A stretch of 64,000 bases of DNA from JAAELZ01 sp965223465 (lineage in GTDB: Bacteria > Pseudomonadota > Gammaproteobacteria > Arenicellales > Poriferihabitantaceae), in assembly GCA_965223465.1 (NCBI GenBank), contig OZ245025.1, forward strand, positions 2,294,001 through 2,358,000, written 5' to 3'. Position numbers and translations under genes: made by a program. The notes below the pieces were generated by a model. That model had not been told where the DNA came from and searched no databases. It was given only the letters and a program-made list of their open reading frames with translations. Below are positions 34,821-43,503 of this stretch, in pieces; positions within the stretch are counted from its first letter, which is position 1; each line of letters opens with the position of its first letter.

Positions 34821-35816
34821 GTGAGTACTCGGGTAAAAATAATCTATACCGGCGGAACCCTAGGAATGCGCGCCGGGAAAAATGGCCTTGAACCCGCGCC
34901 AGATCTAGCCAAGCGTATACAACTTGCGGTAAATAAGCTATCCGACGCAAGCCGACCACCTGATGCTGTTTCGTGGTCAGTGGTAGAACGCCAACCACTG
35001 CTCGATAGCGCAAATATTCGCCCCGCTGATTGGGAATCGATCGCAGCAAGCTGCCGCGAGCAGACTGATGCACAGGGCATTGTGATCGTACACGGTACAG
35101 ATACCCTGGCTTACACTGCGTGTGCCTTGGCGTATCTACTTCAAGACCTATCCACCCCGATTATTGTTACAGGTTCACAAAAACCACTGGAAGCTAAAGA
35201 CAGTGATGCACTGGATAATCTGCTTGGCGCCACCGAGGCAGCGACGAGTGCACCCCGTGGAATTTGGGTATTTTTTCATGGTCAGCTGATGCCAGCCACG
35301 CGGGTGGTTAAAAAAGATGCCCTCGGTCTTGCGGGCTTTACGACCCCGCGAATTGCGATAACGCCCGCGGACAAAACTCACAAGGTGCGTGTACGCTGGC
35401 AATCAAAACCCAAACCCTGGGGTACTATCCAAATACCCGTCGTACATATGACACCCGGATATGATGCCACGTATCTTGCAAGCGTAATTGCCAATGCGCC
35501 AAACGCGATTATTCTTTCGCTTTATGGGGTCGGTACACTTGCCGACCAAAACACCGCACTACTGGACGCCCTAAATACCGCGCAACGAGAGAATATTGTC
35601 GTGGTTGCGGTTACCCAATGCTATATCGGGCGAATTGATTTTAGCTTATATGCGGCGGGTGGTGAGCTATCTAAGTTGGGGGTGATTAGTGGACGAGATA
35701 TGACACTGGAGGCGGCCTATACCAAATTGATGGTATTATTCCGCATGGGGTACTCTAATAACGAAATAAAGCAATTGTTCACGCGCGCAATGGCTGGCGA
35801 ATTGAGCGACACATAA
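34821..35816 (+). CDS. ansA: Type I L-asparaginase
   Basis: 331 residues. AnsA hydrolyses asparagine to aspartate and ammonia in the cytoplasm. IIYTGGTLGM (catalytic Thr, about 8-17) and VIVHGTDTLAYTACAL (second Thr, about 88-103) are the two asparaginase signatures. The start must be the GTG at 34821, since the next ATG would remove the first signature. It is divergent from the periplasmic protein and overlaps the following DUF2288 gene (TAATG). Confidence 0.93.
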   Translation: MSTRVKIIYTGGTLGMRAGKNGLEPAPDLAKRIQLAVNKLSDASRPPDAVSWSVVERQPLLDSANIRPADWESIAASCREQTDAQGIVIVHGTDTLAYTACALAYLLQDLSTPIIVTGSQKPLEAKDSDALDNLLGATEAATSAPRGIWVFFHGQLMPATRVVKKDALGLAGFTTPRIAITPADKTHKVRVRWQSKPKPWGTIQIPVVHMTPGYDATYLASVIANAPNAIILSLYGVGTLADQNTALLDALNTAQRENIVVVAVTQCYIGRIDFSLYAAGGELSKLGVISGRDMTLEAAYTKLMVLFRMGYSNNEIKQLFTRAMAGELSDT

Positions 35817-36112
35817 TGAATGACGAGACTGAATTACTGAAAGCGAAGTTAAACCTGGAAACGGCCCAGGTTGCCTGGACTTCATTACAACGTTTTTTTG
35901 CTCAGGGTTCGGTCATTTGGGTAGCCGCTTCCTTGGATTTGATAGACGTCGCGCAACATATTGCCTATGACGATAGCGAGCAAGTTCAACTTTGGATGGC
36001 TGAAAACAAATTGGCGCACGTTACGGATGCGCAGGCTAAACAATGGCTCGAGGCTGATGCCTGGCTTTGGTCGGTGGTGGTTAAGCCCTTGGTCTTGGTT
36101 CAGGAGATTTAA
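35816..36112 (+). CDS. DUF2288 family protein
   Basis: 98 residues, soluble, mostly alpha-helical. The consensus is seen in LNLETAQVAWTSLQRFFAQGSVIWVAASLDLIDVA (about 12-46) and AKQWLEADAWLWSVVVKPLVLVQE. The family is common in gamma- and cyanobacteria without assigned function. Coupled to ansA through TAATG. Confidence 0.88.
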   Translation: MNDETELLKAKLNLETAQVAWTSLQRFFAQGSVIWVAASLDLIDVAQHIAYDDSEQVQLWMAENKLAHVTDAQAKQWLEADAWLWSVVVKPLVLVQEI

Positions 36113-36145
36113 ACACTAGGATCTAAAAGACAAGCACCGTTGCCT

Positions 36146-36649
36146 TCATCTAGTGGGTTTAGGTATGGGTTGCCAGTTTCGGGGAATATTGGTATTCAGG
36201 CTTTCTATGCCTGCCCGGGGTGACACAATCTTCTGCTTCTCATTTAAAGTAATCAGCGACGTCAGGGGGTCGTAAAATGACTGTTCTGCGGCCTCTGATT
36301 CATTTGCATAGCCAATCGGATCAAGGCTTAGGAGTAACGAATCCTGGGTGGGATCAATTGCGATTTGCTTAACCGCAGCTACTGGGGCGGGAACCGGCGC
36401 AGATGATTCAAAACCAATAAAGCCCCCGTATAAACTCACCAGCAATATTCCTGTGAGTGCCGCAATCGTGGTGAGTTTTAATGTGTGAATACTTCCGCCC
36501 ACGCGTCCGCGATGCCCACAATTGCAACAATAATACGCGCGTCCGTACAAAAAGCGTTTTTTAAATTGCCCAACTGCGGACGAATTAAGGCTTCGGGTAT
36601 TGCCAGAATTACAACTTTCGCAGGTAATGCTACCCGTCAAAATACCCAT
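36146..36649 (-). CDS. Zinc-ribbon protein with one membrane segment
   Basis: 167 residues. An N-terminal zinc ribbon (CESC at about 10-13, CCNCGHRG near 41-48) precedes a single hydrophobic segment (about 56-75, LTTIAALTGILLVSLYGGFI). The rest is a low-complexity soluble tail without recognised domains. The layout, a cytosolic ribbon tied to the membrane, resembles small regulatory or assembly factors, but no function can be given. Confidence 0.72.
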   Translation of the reverse strand: MGILTGSITCESCNSGNTRSLNSSAVGQFKKRFLYGRAYYCCNCGHRGRVGGSIHTLKLTTIAALTGILLVSLYGGFIGFESSAPVPAPVAAVKQIAIDPTQDSLLLSLDPIGYANESEAAEQSFYDPLTSLITLNEKQKIVSPRAGIESLNTNIPRNWQPIPKPTR

Positions 36650-36935
36650 TTTTTATCCCCCCGGATAGACAATGCATTTCTTGTACAAGCGTGTCAAATG
36701 AAGCAAACATATTTCTATTGTAATACAATCACCATGAATATGTGCACTAAGATATTTATTTGTTAACCAATTGTTAGTTACTTATGCGATTAATTTCAGT
36801 AAAAATAATAATTTTAAGCTGGAAGCTATTTAAAATACGGCATTAATTCATAAAAAATTGAAACTTTGTTTTTGAATCGATGAGTTCTAACGTAAGCCAT
36901 AATTTCGATCTTATATTACCTGGGGAAATCGACAC

Positions 36936-38564
36936 TTAGCTAAATTCGATTAAAGATGACGCGTAGTCCTCAGGTGCCTGATAGCCCAATAAATTAAATA
37001 CCGTTGCTGCAACATTTATTAAACCTGGCTGGTTTAAATTTGTTTTAATGTGATAAGAACCATCATGAGTTGGATCGACAATTACGAACGGTACCGGATT
37101 AAGCGTGTGCGAAGTTTTGATCGCTTTTTTTCCATCTTTTAGGGTGAACACTTCTTCCGCATTACCGTGGTCAGCAGTGATTAATGCAATACCACCCAAT
37201 TCGCACACTGCTTCGATCAGTTCACCGACACAACGATCCACCGTTTCAACCGCTATTTTGGTCGCTGCAAAATCACCCGTATGACCCACCATATCACCAT
37301 TGGCAAAATTGATCCTACCAAAACGCATACCCTTTTTCGTTAACTGGGTAATTGTTTTCTTGGTAATCTCCTGCGCTTTCATTTCCGGTTTTTGATCGAA
37401 AGGGGCCCGATCTGATGTAACCTCTTCATAATACTCTAGCGCTTCACACAAATAACCCGACCGGTTGCCATTCCAAAAATAGGTGACATGCCCAAACTTC
37501 TGGGTTTCGCTGATGGCAAATGTTTTTAGCCCTTCAGCACACATATATTCGACCATGGTACGTTCGATTAAAGGGGGCGCGACCAGATAATTTTTAGGTA
37601 TGTGTAGATCACCATCGTACTCAATTATGCCGCTAAAATATAAATCCGGTAGCGGTCCACGCTCAAATTCATCAAAATTTTGTTGTTCCAACGCTCGCGA
37701 AATCTCCATCGCGCGATCACCGCGAAAATTAGTCAGCACCACCGCATCACCATCTTGCATCGCACCAAGCGGTGTGCCTGTATCGTCCGCGACCACAAAC
37801 GCGGGAATATCTTGATCGGTGCCTTCCGGATGCTCTGCATAAAAGGTCTCGACGGCTTGCTGTGCGGAAGCAACTTTCTGGCCCAACCCCATCACATGGC
37901 ATTGGTAACCTGCTTTAACCATATCAAGATTCGCGTCGTAACGATCCATCGTAATGACTTGACGCCCCCCACCAGAAGCAACCTGATAATCCATTCCAGC
38001 AGCATTGAACTTTTCTAGCTGTTGGTCGAGCCTGGCAAGATACGCCAACGCCGATTGCGGATTCACATCACGACCATCCAGCAATACGTGCAGGCGTACT
38101 TTTTTTACTCCCGCCTGGCATGTAGCTTCCAACAAAGCAAATAAATGATCCATATGGGAGTGCACATTACCATCCGATAGCAGACCGAGAAAATGCACCG
38201 TTCCACCTGCCAAACCTCTCGAAATAGTATTCTGCCAGTGCTTACTGTTGAATATTTCGCCTGACGCGATCGCATTATTTATCAGGCTAGCGCCTTGGGC
38301 AATTACCCGACCTGCCCCTAGCGCATTGTGACCTACTTCACTATTTCCCATGTCTGCATTACTGGGTAAGCCCACTGCGGTACCATGCGTAGTAAGTTGG
38401 GTACTGAGCTCTCTTTTTATTAAGCCATCCAATACCGGGGTATGGGCCTGGGTCACAGCATTCCCGGGTTGGTCTTCCGCCAGTCCAATACCGTCCATGA
38501 TAATCAATAGCAGCGGCCCCTTACAGCCAGTGAATTTAGGATGCGGTTTCAAGTGGAGCGCCAT
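36936..38564 (-). CDS. gpmI: Cofactor-independent phosphoglycerate mutase, plant-like long form
   Basis: 542 residues, longer than the roughly 510 usual in bacteria. Alkaline-phosphatase fold with two Mn ions. LLLIIMDGIGLAEDQPGNAV (about 18-37) holds the first Asp; GLPSNADMGNSEVGHNALGAGRVIAQG (about 65-91) holds the serine nucleophile (S75). VLTNFRGDRAMEISRAL and ITADHGNAEEVF supply further ligands. The wording LPSxxDMGNSEVGHNALGAGR...AQGA matches the plant and trypanosome branch better than the E. coli type. Starts 4 bp after rdgB, last gene of rph-rdgB-gpmI. Confidence 0.95.
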   Translation of the reverse strand: MALHLKPHPKFTGCKGPLLLIIMDGIGLAEDQPGNAVTQAHTPVLDGLIKRELSTQLTTHGTAVGLPSNADMGNSEVGHNALGAGRVIAQGASLINNAIASGEIFNSKHWQNTISRGLAGGTVHFLGLLSDGNVHSHMDHLFALLEATCQAGVKKVRLHVLLDGRDVNPQSALAYLARLDQQLEKFNAAGMDYQVASGGGRQVITMDRYDANLDMVKAGYQCHVMGLGQKVASAQQAVETFYAEHPEGTDQDIPAFVVADDTGTPLGAMQDGDAVVLTNFRGDRAMEISRALEQQNFDEFERGPLPDLYFSGIIEYDGDLHIPKNYLVAPPLIERTMVEYMCAEGLKTFAISETQKFGHVTYFWNGNRSGYLCEALEYYEEVTSDRAPFDQKPEMKAQEITKKTITQLTKKGMRFGRINFANGDMVGHTGDFAATKIAVETVDRCVGELIEAVCELGGIALITADHGNAEEVFTLKDGKKAIKTSHTLNPVPFVIVDPTHDGSYHIKTNLNQPGLINVAATVFNLLGYQAPEDYASSLIEFS

Positions 38565-38568
38565 AATG

Positions 38569-39165
38569 TTATTCCTGTTTTAGTGTTTTTGCGAGTTTCG
38601 CCAGGGCCTGGCCACGGTGACTCAATTGGTTTTTTTGCTCGGCGCTGAGTTGTGCTGCGCTGCAACCATGCGTGGTGACATAAAAGATTGGATCATAACC
38701 AAAGCCTTTATCACCCATGGCTTGGCTGGCGATACGTCCTTCCCAAATGCCTTCGCAAATCAAGGGAGAAGGATCTTTTTCATGACGCATGTAGACCACC
38801 ACACAGCGAAAGCGCGCGCTTCGATCTTCACTCGGTACACCTTGCAAAGCGCTCAGTAATTTTTCGATATTATTTTGATGGCTTGCGGGTTCCCCAGCGT
38901 AGCGCGCTGAGTAGATGCCGGGTGCACCGAGAAGGAAATCTACTTCTATACCGGAGTCATCAGCGATGGCGGGCATGCCAGTATGCTTACAAGCATGCCG
39001 CGCTTTGATGATGGCATTTTCAACAAAGCTTAGGCCATCCTCTATCGCCTCGGGAAAATCAAAGTCGCTTTGCGGCAAAATCTCCCAATTACCAGAATCT
39101 TTAAGGATGGCACGCATTTCGCGCAATTTTCCCGGGTTACCAGTGGCGAGCACTATTTTGGTCAT
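38569..39165 (-). CDS. rdgB: XTP/dITP pyrophosphatase (RdgB/HAM1)
   Basis: 198 residues. It removes deaminated purine nucleotides before they enter DNA. IVLATGNPGKLREMRAIL (about 4-21), EDGLSFVENAIIKARHA, AIADDSGIEVDFLLGAPGIYSARYAG (about 66-91) and GDKGFGYDPIFY (about 151-162) are the family motifs. It sits in the rph-rdgB order common in gammaproteobacteria. Confidence 0.96.
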   Translation of the reverse strand: MTKIVLATGNPGKLREMRAILKDSGNWEILPQSDFDFPEAIEDGLSFVENAIIKARHACKHTGMPAIADDSGIEVDFLLGAPGIYSARYAGEPASHQNNIEKLLSALQGVPSEDRSARFRCVVVYMRHEKDPSPLICEGIWEGRIASQAMGDKGFGYDPIFYVTTHGCSAAQLSAEQKNQLSHRGQALAKLAKTLKQE

Positions 39166-39209
39166 CGGCGCATTAGAGCAACAAATAGTAGGTGAATGTC
39201 TTGTAGTCG

Positions 39210-39929
39210 CTATACGGATAAGGCCGCTTTTTGCAATGCGTGTAATTCCGTAATGCCTTTTTGTGCGTACTCCAGTAACGTGCGCATTTCATCCGCACTA
39301 AAAGGCGCGCCTTCAGCAGTGCCCTGTACTTCAATAAAGCCGCCTTGATGATCCATTACGACATTCATATCGGTTTCAGCCCGGCTGTCTTCGGCATAGT
39401 CTAAATCCAGCACGGGTTCGCCTTCAAATATGCCCACTGATACCGAAGCAATCTGGCGCTGAATTGGGCTTTGCTCCAATAAACCCTGATTTTGCAAATA
39501 AACAATTGCATCTGCCAGCGCAACATAAGCGCCAGTAATAGAGGCGGTACGCGTCCCGCCATCGGCCTGAATCACATCACAATCAACCACAATCTGTCGC
39601 TCACCCAGTTTCTCCAAATCGACTGCCGCACGCAACGATCGACCGATTAATCGCTGAATTTCCTGGGTTCGACCCGATTGTTTGCCACGCGCTGCTTCAC
39701 GCGCCATACGTGAATCGGTAGAGCGGGGTAACATGCCATATTCGGCGGTGACCCAACCCTGATTTTTACCTTTAAGAAAACGCGGTACACGTTCTTCAAC
39801 GGTGGCGGTACACAATACCTTGGTGTGGTTAAAGCTCACTAAAACTGCGCCTTCTGCATGACGCGTATAATGGCGCTCAAAACTGACCTTACGCATTTCA
39901 TCGGCGCGTCGTTGACTGGGTCGAGACAT
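39210..39929 (-). CDS. rph: Ribonuclease PH
   Basis: 239 residues. RNase PH trims tRNA 3' ends by phosphorolysis. RADEMRKVSFERHYTRHAEGAVLVSFNHTKVLCTA (read as the N-terminal PH domain), RTQEIQRLIGRSLRAAVDL (about 87-105) and DCDVIQADGGTRTASITGAYVALADA (about 115-140) are clear. Upstream gene of the rph-rdgB-gpmI unit. Confidence 0.97.
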   Translation of the reverse strand: MSRPSQRRADEMRKVSFERHYTRHAEGAVLVSFNHTKVLCTATVEERVPRFLKGKNQGWVTAEYGMLPRSTDSRMAREAARGKQSGRTQEIQRLIGRSLRAAVDLEKLGERQIVVDCDVIQADGGTRTASITGAYVALADAIVYLQNQGLLEQSPIQRQIASVSVGIFEGEPVLDLDYAEDSRAETDMNVVMDHQGGFIEVQGTAEGAPFSADEMRTLLEYAQKGITELHALQKAALSV

Positions 39930-39998
39930 AAGTATTTTTGTTATTTTCCGGAGCGTTAATTTTACTGCACTTTGCTACTCAATTGCGCGCCGGCTTGT

Positions 39999-42203
39999 TC
40001 AAACCAACATCATCGGATCAATATCGATTGACCATTTTATCCCGTAGGCTTTTTGTGTCTCGATTTCTACGATCCAATCTGCCAGCCATTGATGTAACCA
40101 GCGGCGTCGGGCAGCGCTAACTAACAATTGCGCATGATACTGACCACCGCGTTTGAACATCGGGCTGGGGACCGGATCATAACAAAAGGTTTCCTCGGGT
40201 TGACACGCACGCCCCTTCGCAGCAAGTGACTGCAAAAATTGCATTACTTGGTCCGCGCCACGAGCCCGTGCGCGCCATAAGGCAATATGCTGGTAGGGTG
40301 GAAATTGGGCGAGTCTGCGTTGCGCCAGTTCGGCATTCGCAAAATGGCGATATTGATGCTGTTTAACCGCAATCAGCGCGGGATGGTTGGGAAGATTGGT
40401 TTGAATCAAAACCCGACCCATTTGTGCACTTCGTCCTGCACGCCCAGCCACCTGTATAAGTTGCTGTACTAACTGCTCAGGTGCTCTAAAATCGATACTA
40501 TACAATCCCTGATCGGCATTGACGACAACCACCAGATTGACGGCAGAAAAATCATGGCCTTTGCTGAGTAATTGGGTGCCCACCAAAATATCTACTTGTT
40601 TATCATGAACTTTTTGCAACGCTTTTTGCAATTTGTTGCTGGTGGCAAGCTCATCTCGATCAAAACGCTGAATACGCGCTTTGGGGAATAACGCGGCCAG
40701 GGTGTGCTCCACTTTTTGCGTACCCTCACCCAAGTAAATCAAGCCTGCTTCACCACATGCGTCACAATGATTTGGAATATGTCGCGCCGCGCCACAGTGA
40801 TGACATTGCAAGCGAGTTTGATGATGACTGGTCATTTGTGCGTCACAACGTTTGCACTGTGCCGTCCACTGGCAAACCGGGCAATATAAAACCGGCGCAT
40901 AACCACGACGATTGATAAACACCAGTATTTGCTGCCCCTGCTTTAAGGCTTGTGCTATCGCCTTAACCACGGGTGGGCTAAAACCACCTTCTACCGGCTG
41001 CGCGTTGATATCGACAAAATCTATTTGCGGTAACACGCTTTTTCCCACACGCTTGTGTAGCTGCGTAGAACGATAACGCCCGCTTTGTATATTAAACAGG
41101 GTTTCCAGCGAAGGCGTGGCTGACCCGAGCACAATGGGAATATCTTCAAGTTGAGCGCGTTTGATCGCAACCGATCTGGCGTGATAACGCAAGCCTTCGT
41201 GCTGTTTATAGGAAAGATCGTGTTCTTCATCCATGATGATAAGACCCAGCCGTTTACATTCGACAAAAGTGCCTGAGCGCGTGGTTAACACGATGTCGGC
41301 CTGGGCTTGGCTCGCCTGCCACCATATACGATAACGCGCTGCATCATTCATCCCCGAATGCAGCGCAGCGACCCGATGACCAAAACGCTGGGTAAATCTC
41401 GCATAGAGCTGATCGGTTAAGGCAATTTCAGGTAGCAGCACCAATGCTTGCTCGCCCCGCTCGAGTATTTTATCGATTAAAGTAAAATAAATTTCTGTCT
41501 TACCACTGCCGGTTACGCCTTCGACCACATTACAGCTGTACTGCCCGGTCTGGATATCCAAATCACTGAGCGCTTGAACCTGTTCACTCGTCAGTTTATT
41601 GGGCTTATCACCGACTGGGCGTTGAGCTAAACCGGGGATGGTTAATTGTTGTTCAATCCAGTCCTTATTTAGCAGGGCCCGTATCGCGCTGTGTGCATTG
41701 GGTAGGTGCTCGACTAATTCTCCGTGTACACAAGGCGCTTTTTGGCTGGCGATAAACTGAAGTACTTTTTGCTGAACCGGTGCGCGTTTGGTTTGCGCTA
41801 TCCACTCATCGGGCAAATTTTTAACCGCATAGGTTTTTTGCGCTAAACCATGCTGGCTCGGCCGACCCTTGCGCAGCACACCTGGCATGGCTGTGTGCCA
41901 AACTTCGCCTAGTGGATGATGATAGTACTTGGCAGTCCAATCGAGCAATTTAATTAGCCTCGGTGAGAACAGGGGTTCTTGATCGATGACAGAAATAATA
42001 TTTTTCAGCGCGATACCTGCGGGCAATACCTGGCGGTGGGCCACCACCACACCCAGCATTTTTCGTTTCCCAAAGGGTACCCAAACCCGTGCCCCAATTT
42101 GCGGTAAGTCATGCGCATACAAATAGCTGAAACACTGGCGAAGCGGTACATCCAGCGCGATGTCGACACATACAATATCGGATTGATTAGTGGGTGCAGG
42201 CAT
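39999..42203 (-). CDS. priA: Primosomal replication restart helicase PriA
   Basis: 734 residues. PriA loads the replisome at collapsed forks. The N-terminal DNA-binding domain is followed by Walker A in VEGVTGSGKTEIYFTL (about 230-245), the DEEHD box in IIMDEEHDLSYKQHEGLRYHARSVA (about 325-350) and the zinc cluster CPVCQWTAQCKRCDAQM...CHHCGAARHIPNHCDACGEAG (about 445-490). VGTQLLSKGHDFSAVNLVVVVNADQG and QVAGRAGRSAQMG complete the helicase. It is transcribed leftward, away from a DnaA-box cluster. Confidence 0.97.
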   Translation of the reverse strand: MPAPTNQSDIVCVDIALDVPLRQCFSYLYAHDLPQIGARVWVPFGKRKMLGVVVAHRQVLPAGIALKNIISVIDQEPLFSPRLIKLLDWTAKYYHHPLGEVWHTAMPGVLRKGRPSQHGLAQKTYAVKNLPDEWIAQTKRAPVQQKVLQFIASQKAPCVHGELVEHLPNAHSAIRALLNKDWIEQQLTIPGLAQRPVGDKPNKLTSEQVQALSDLDIQTGQYSCNVVEGVTGSGKTEIYFTLIDKILERGEQALVLLPEIALTDQLYARFTQRFGHRVAALHSGMNDAARYRIWWQASQAQADIVLTTRSGTFVECKRLGLIIMDEEHDLSYKQHEGLRYHARSVAIKRAQLEDIPIVLGSATPSLETLFNIQSGRYRSTQLHKRVGKSVLPQIDFVDINAQPVEGGFSPPVVKAIAQALKQGQQILVFINRRGYAPVLYCPVCQWTAQCKRCDAQMTSHHQTRLQCHHCGAARHIPNHCDACGEAGLIYLGEGTQKVEHTLAALFPKARIQRFDRDELATSNKLQKALQKVHDKQVDILVGTQLLSKGHDFSAVNLVVVVNADQGLYSIDFRAPEQLVQQLIQVAGRAGRSAQMGRVLIQTNLPNHPALIAVKQHQYRHFANAELAQRRLAQFPPYQHIALWRARARGADQVMQFLQSLAAKGRACQPEETFCYDPVPSPMFKRGGQYHAQLLVSAARRRWLHQWLADWIVEIETQKAYGIKWSIDIDPMMLV

Positions 42204-42311
42204 GGAAGGAATGTACCACGCAGTTGACTATCGTATGATGTAAATTATGCTGCGATAGCGGCGATTTCTGAATTTAGGCATGATGCATGGGCTGGGAAAA
42301 TCAATGCCAGA

Positions 42312-42348
42312 TTTATTCCACAAATACTGTGGATAACTTTGTGTATAA
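42312..42348. promoter_or_regulatory. DnaA-box cluster upstream of priA
   Basis: In the 414-bp intergenic stretch 42204-42617 (otherwise no gene), TGTGGATAA at 42328-42336 is a perfect DnaA box on the minus strand. TGTGTATAA at 42340-42348 equals the E. coli R2-type box, and TTATTCCACA at 42313-42322 is a box with one extra base in inverted orientation. A very AT-rich tract follows (42405-42475). This may be a DnaA-regulated region or a secondary origin-like site. Confidence 0.65.
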
Positions 42349-42617
42349 ATCACAAAAACCAGAGAAATCACGCTTATGTTTGATTTAGATGTCAGCCCTG
42401 ATTAAAATTTAAGCAATTATTTATATATCTTTTATTTACAATGAGTTAAATGGTATTATTTACGATATAATCAAGCAATCGCAGTAAACCTCGCTTTCAA
42501 ATAGTGTCCGCTTTCATGCATGTGTATAATTTTCGAAAAATACCTCATTATCCTCGTCCAAACCGAGCCGAAAAGATTGCCTTGCAGGCCAACTCTTCTA
42601 ACTAGTTGAGTATATCG

Positions 42618-43499
42618 ATGACTAACTGGCGCATTATTGCAGAACAAATTACGCAGGCTGCTGGCGTGCAAGTTAATGCTAAAAATATCCAAAGCGTGGG
42701 TGGCGGTTGCATCAATTCTGCTTATCTTGTGGGCGATGATATGGAGCAGGTATTTGTCAAAACCAATCAACGCGCATTGCTTGGCATGTTTCAAGCTGAA
42801 GCGTATGGACTCAATGAAATGGCGCGCGCCCAGGCAATCCAAGTGCCAGAAGTGTACTGTGTCGGCCATGATGGCGACATCGCTTTTATCGCGATGCAGG
42901 CGTTCACCCTGGGCCGCGCGCAAAAAAACTCCTATCGTAATTTTGGTGTCCAGCTCGCCACCCTGCATCGCTATCAGAAATCGCATTATGGTGCAGATTG
43001 CGACAACACTATTGGTTCCACTCCCCAACCCAACCATAAGATGGATAATTGGTTTGATTTTTGGCGCGAGCAGCGCTTAGGCTTTCAACTTGAACATGCA
43101 AAAAAGAACCGCGCGCCCAGCACTTTGATCGACGATGGATACACCTTGGGAGAAAAAATGGAGCAGTTATTTAGTAAGGCGCCTGCGGCCGCTTGCTTAC
43201 ATGGAGATTTATGGAATGGTAATTGGGCTTTTGATCGTTACGGTCAACCCATTATTTTTGATCCGGCGCATTATTTTGGCGATCGAGAAACTGACATCGC
43301 CATGACGACTTTATTCGGCCGCGCCCACCCCGATTTTTACGCTGCCTACCATGACACCTATCCCTTGAGTGACAATTACGCCGCCCGCGAAACATTCTAT
43401 AATGCGTACCATATCCTAAATCATTTTAATTTATTTGGTGGTGGCTACGCACAACAGGCACACCAAATGATCAAAAAAACCCTGAGTGAGCTGAACTAA
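42618..43499 (+). CDS. Fructosamine kinase family protein
   Basis: About 293 residues from the ATG at 42618; a TTG 12 bp upstream is less likely. It belongs to the fructosamine/ketosamine-3-kinase family (aminoglycoside-phosphotransferase fold). SVGGGCINSAYLV is the nucleotide loop, VFVKTN holds the lysine, ACLHGDLWNGNWAF the catalytic loop (HGDLWNGN) and IIFDPAHYFGDRETDIAMTTLFG the metal aspartate. Such kinases remove Amadori sugars from glycated proteins. Followed 4 bp later by the Lpd-like gene. Confidence 0.9.
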   Translation: MTNWRIIAEQITQAAGVQVNAKNIQSVGGGCINSAYLVGDDMEQVFVKTNQRALLGMFQAEAYGLNEMARAQAIQVPEVYCVGHDGDIAFIAMQAFTLGRAQKNSYRNFGVQLATLHRYQKSHYGADCDNTIGSTPQPNHKMDNWFDFWREQRLGFQLEHAKKNRAPSTLIDDGYTLGEKMEQLFSKAPAAACLHGDLWNGNWAFDRYGQPIIFDPAHYFGDRETDIAMTTLFGRAHPDFYAAYHDTYPLSDNYAARETFYNAYHILNHFNLFGGGYAQQAHQMIKKTLSELN

Positions 43500-43503
43500 T
43501 AAT

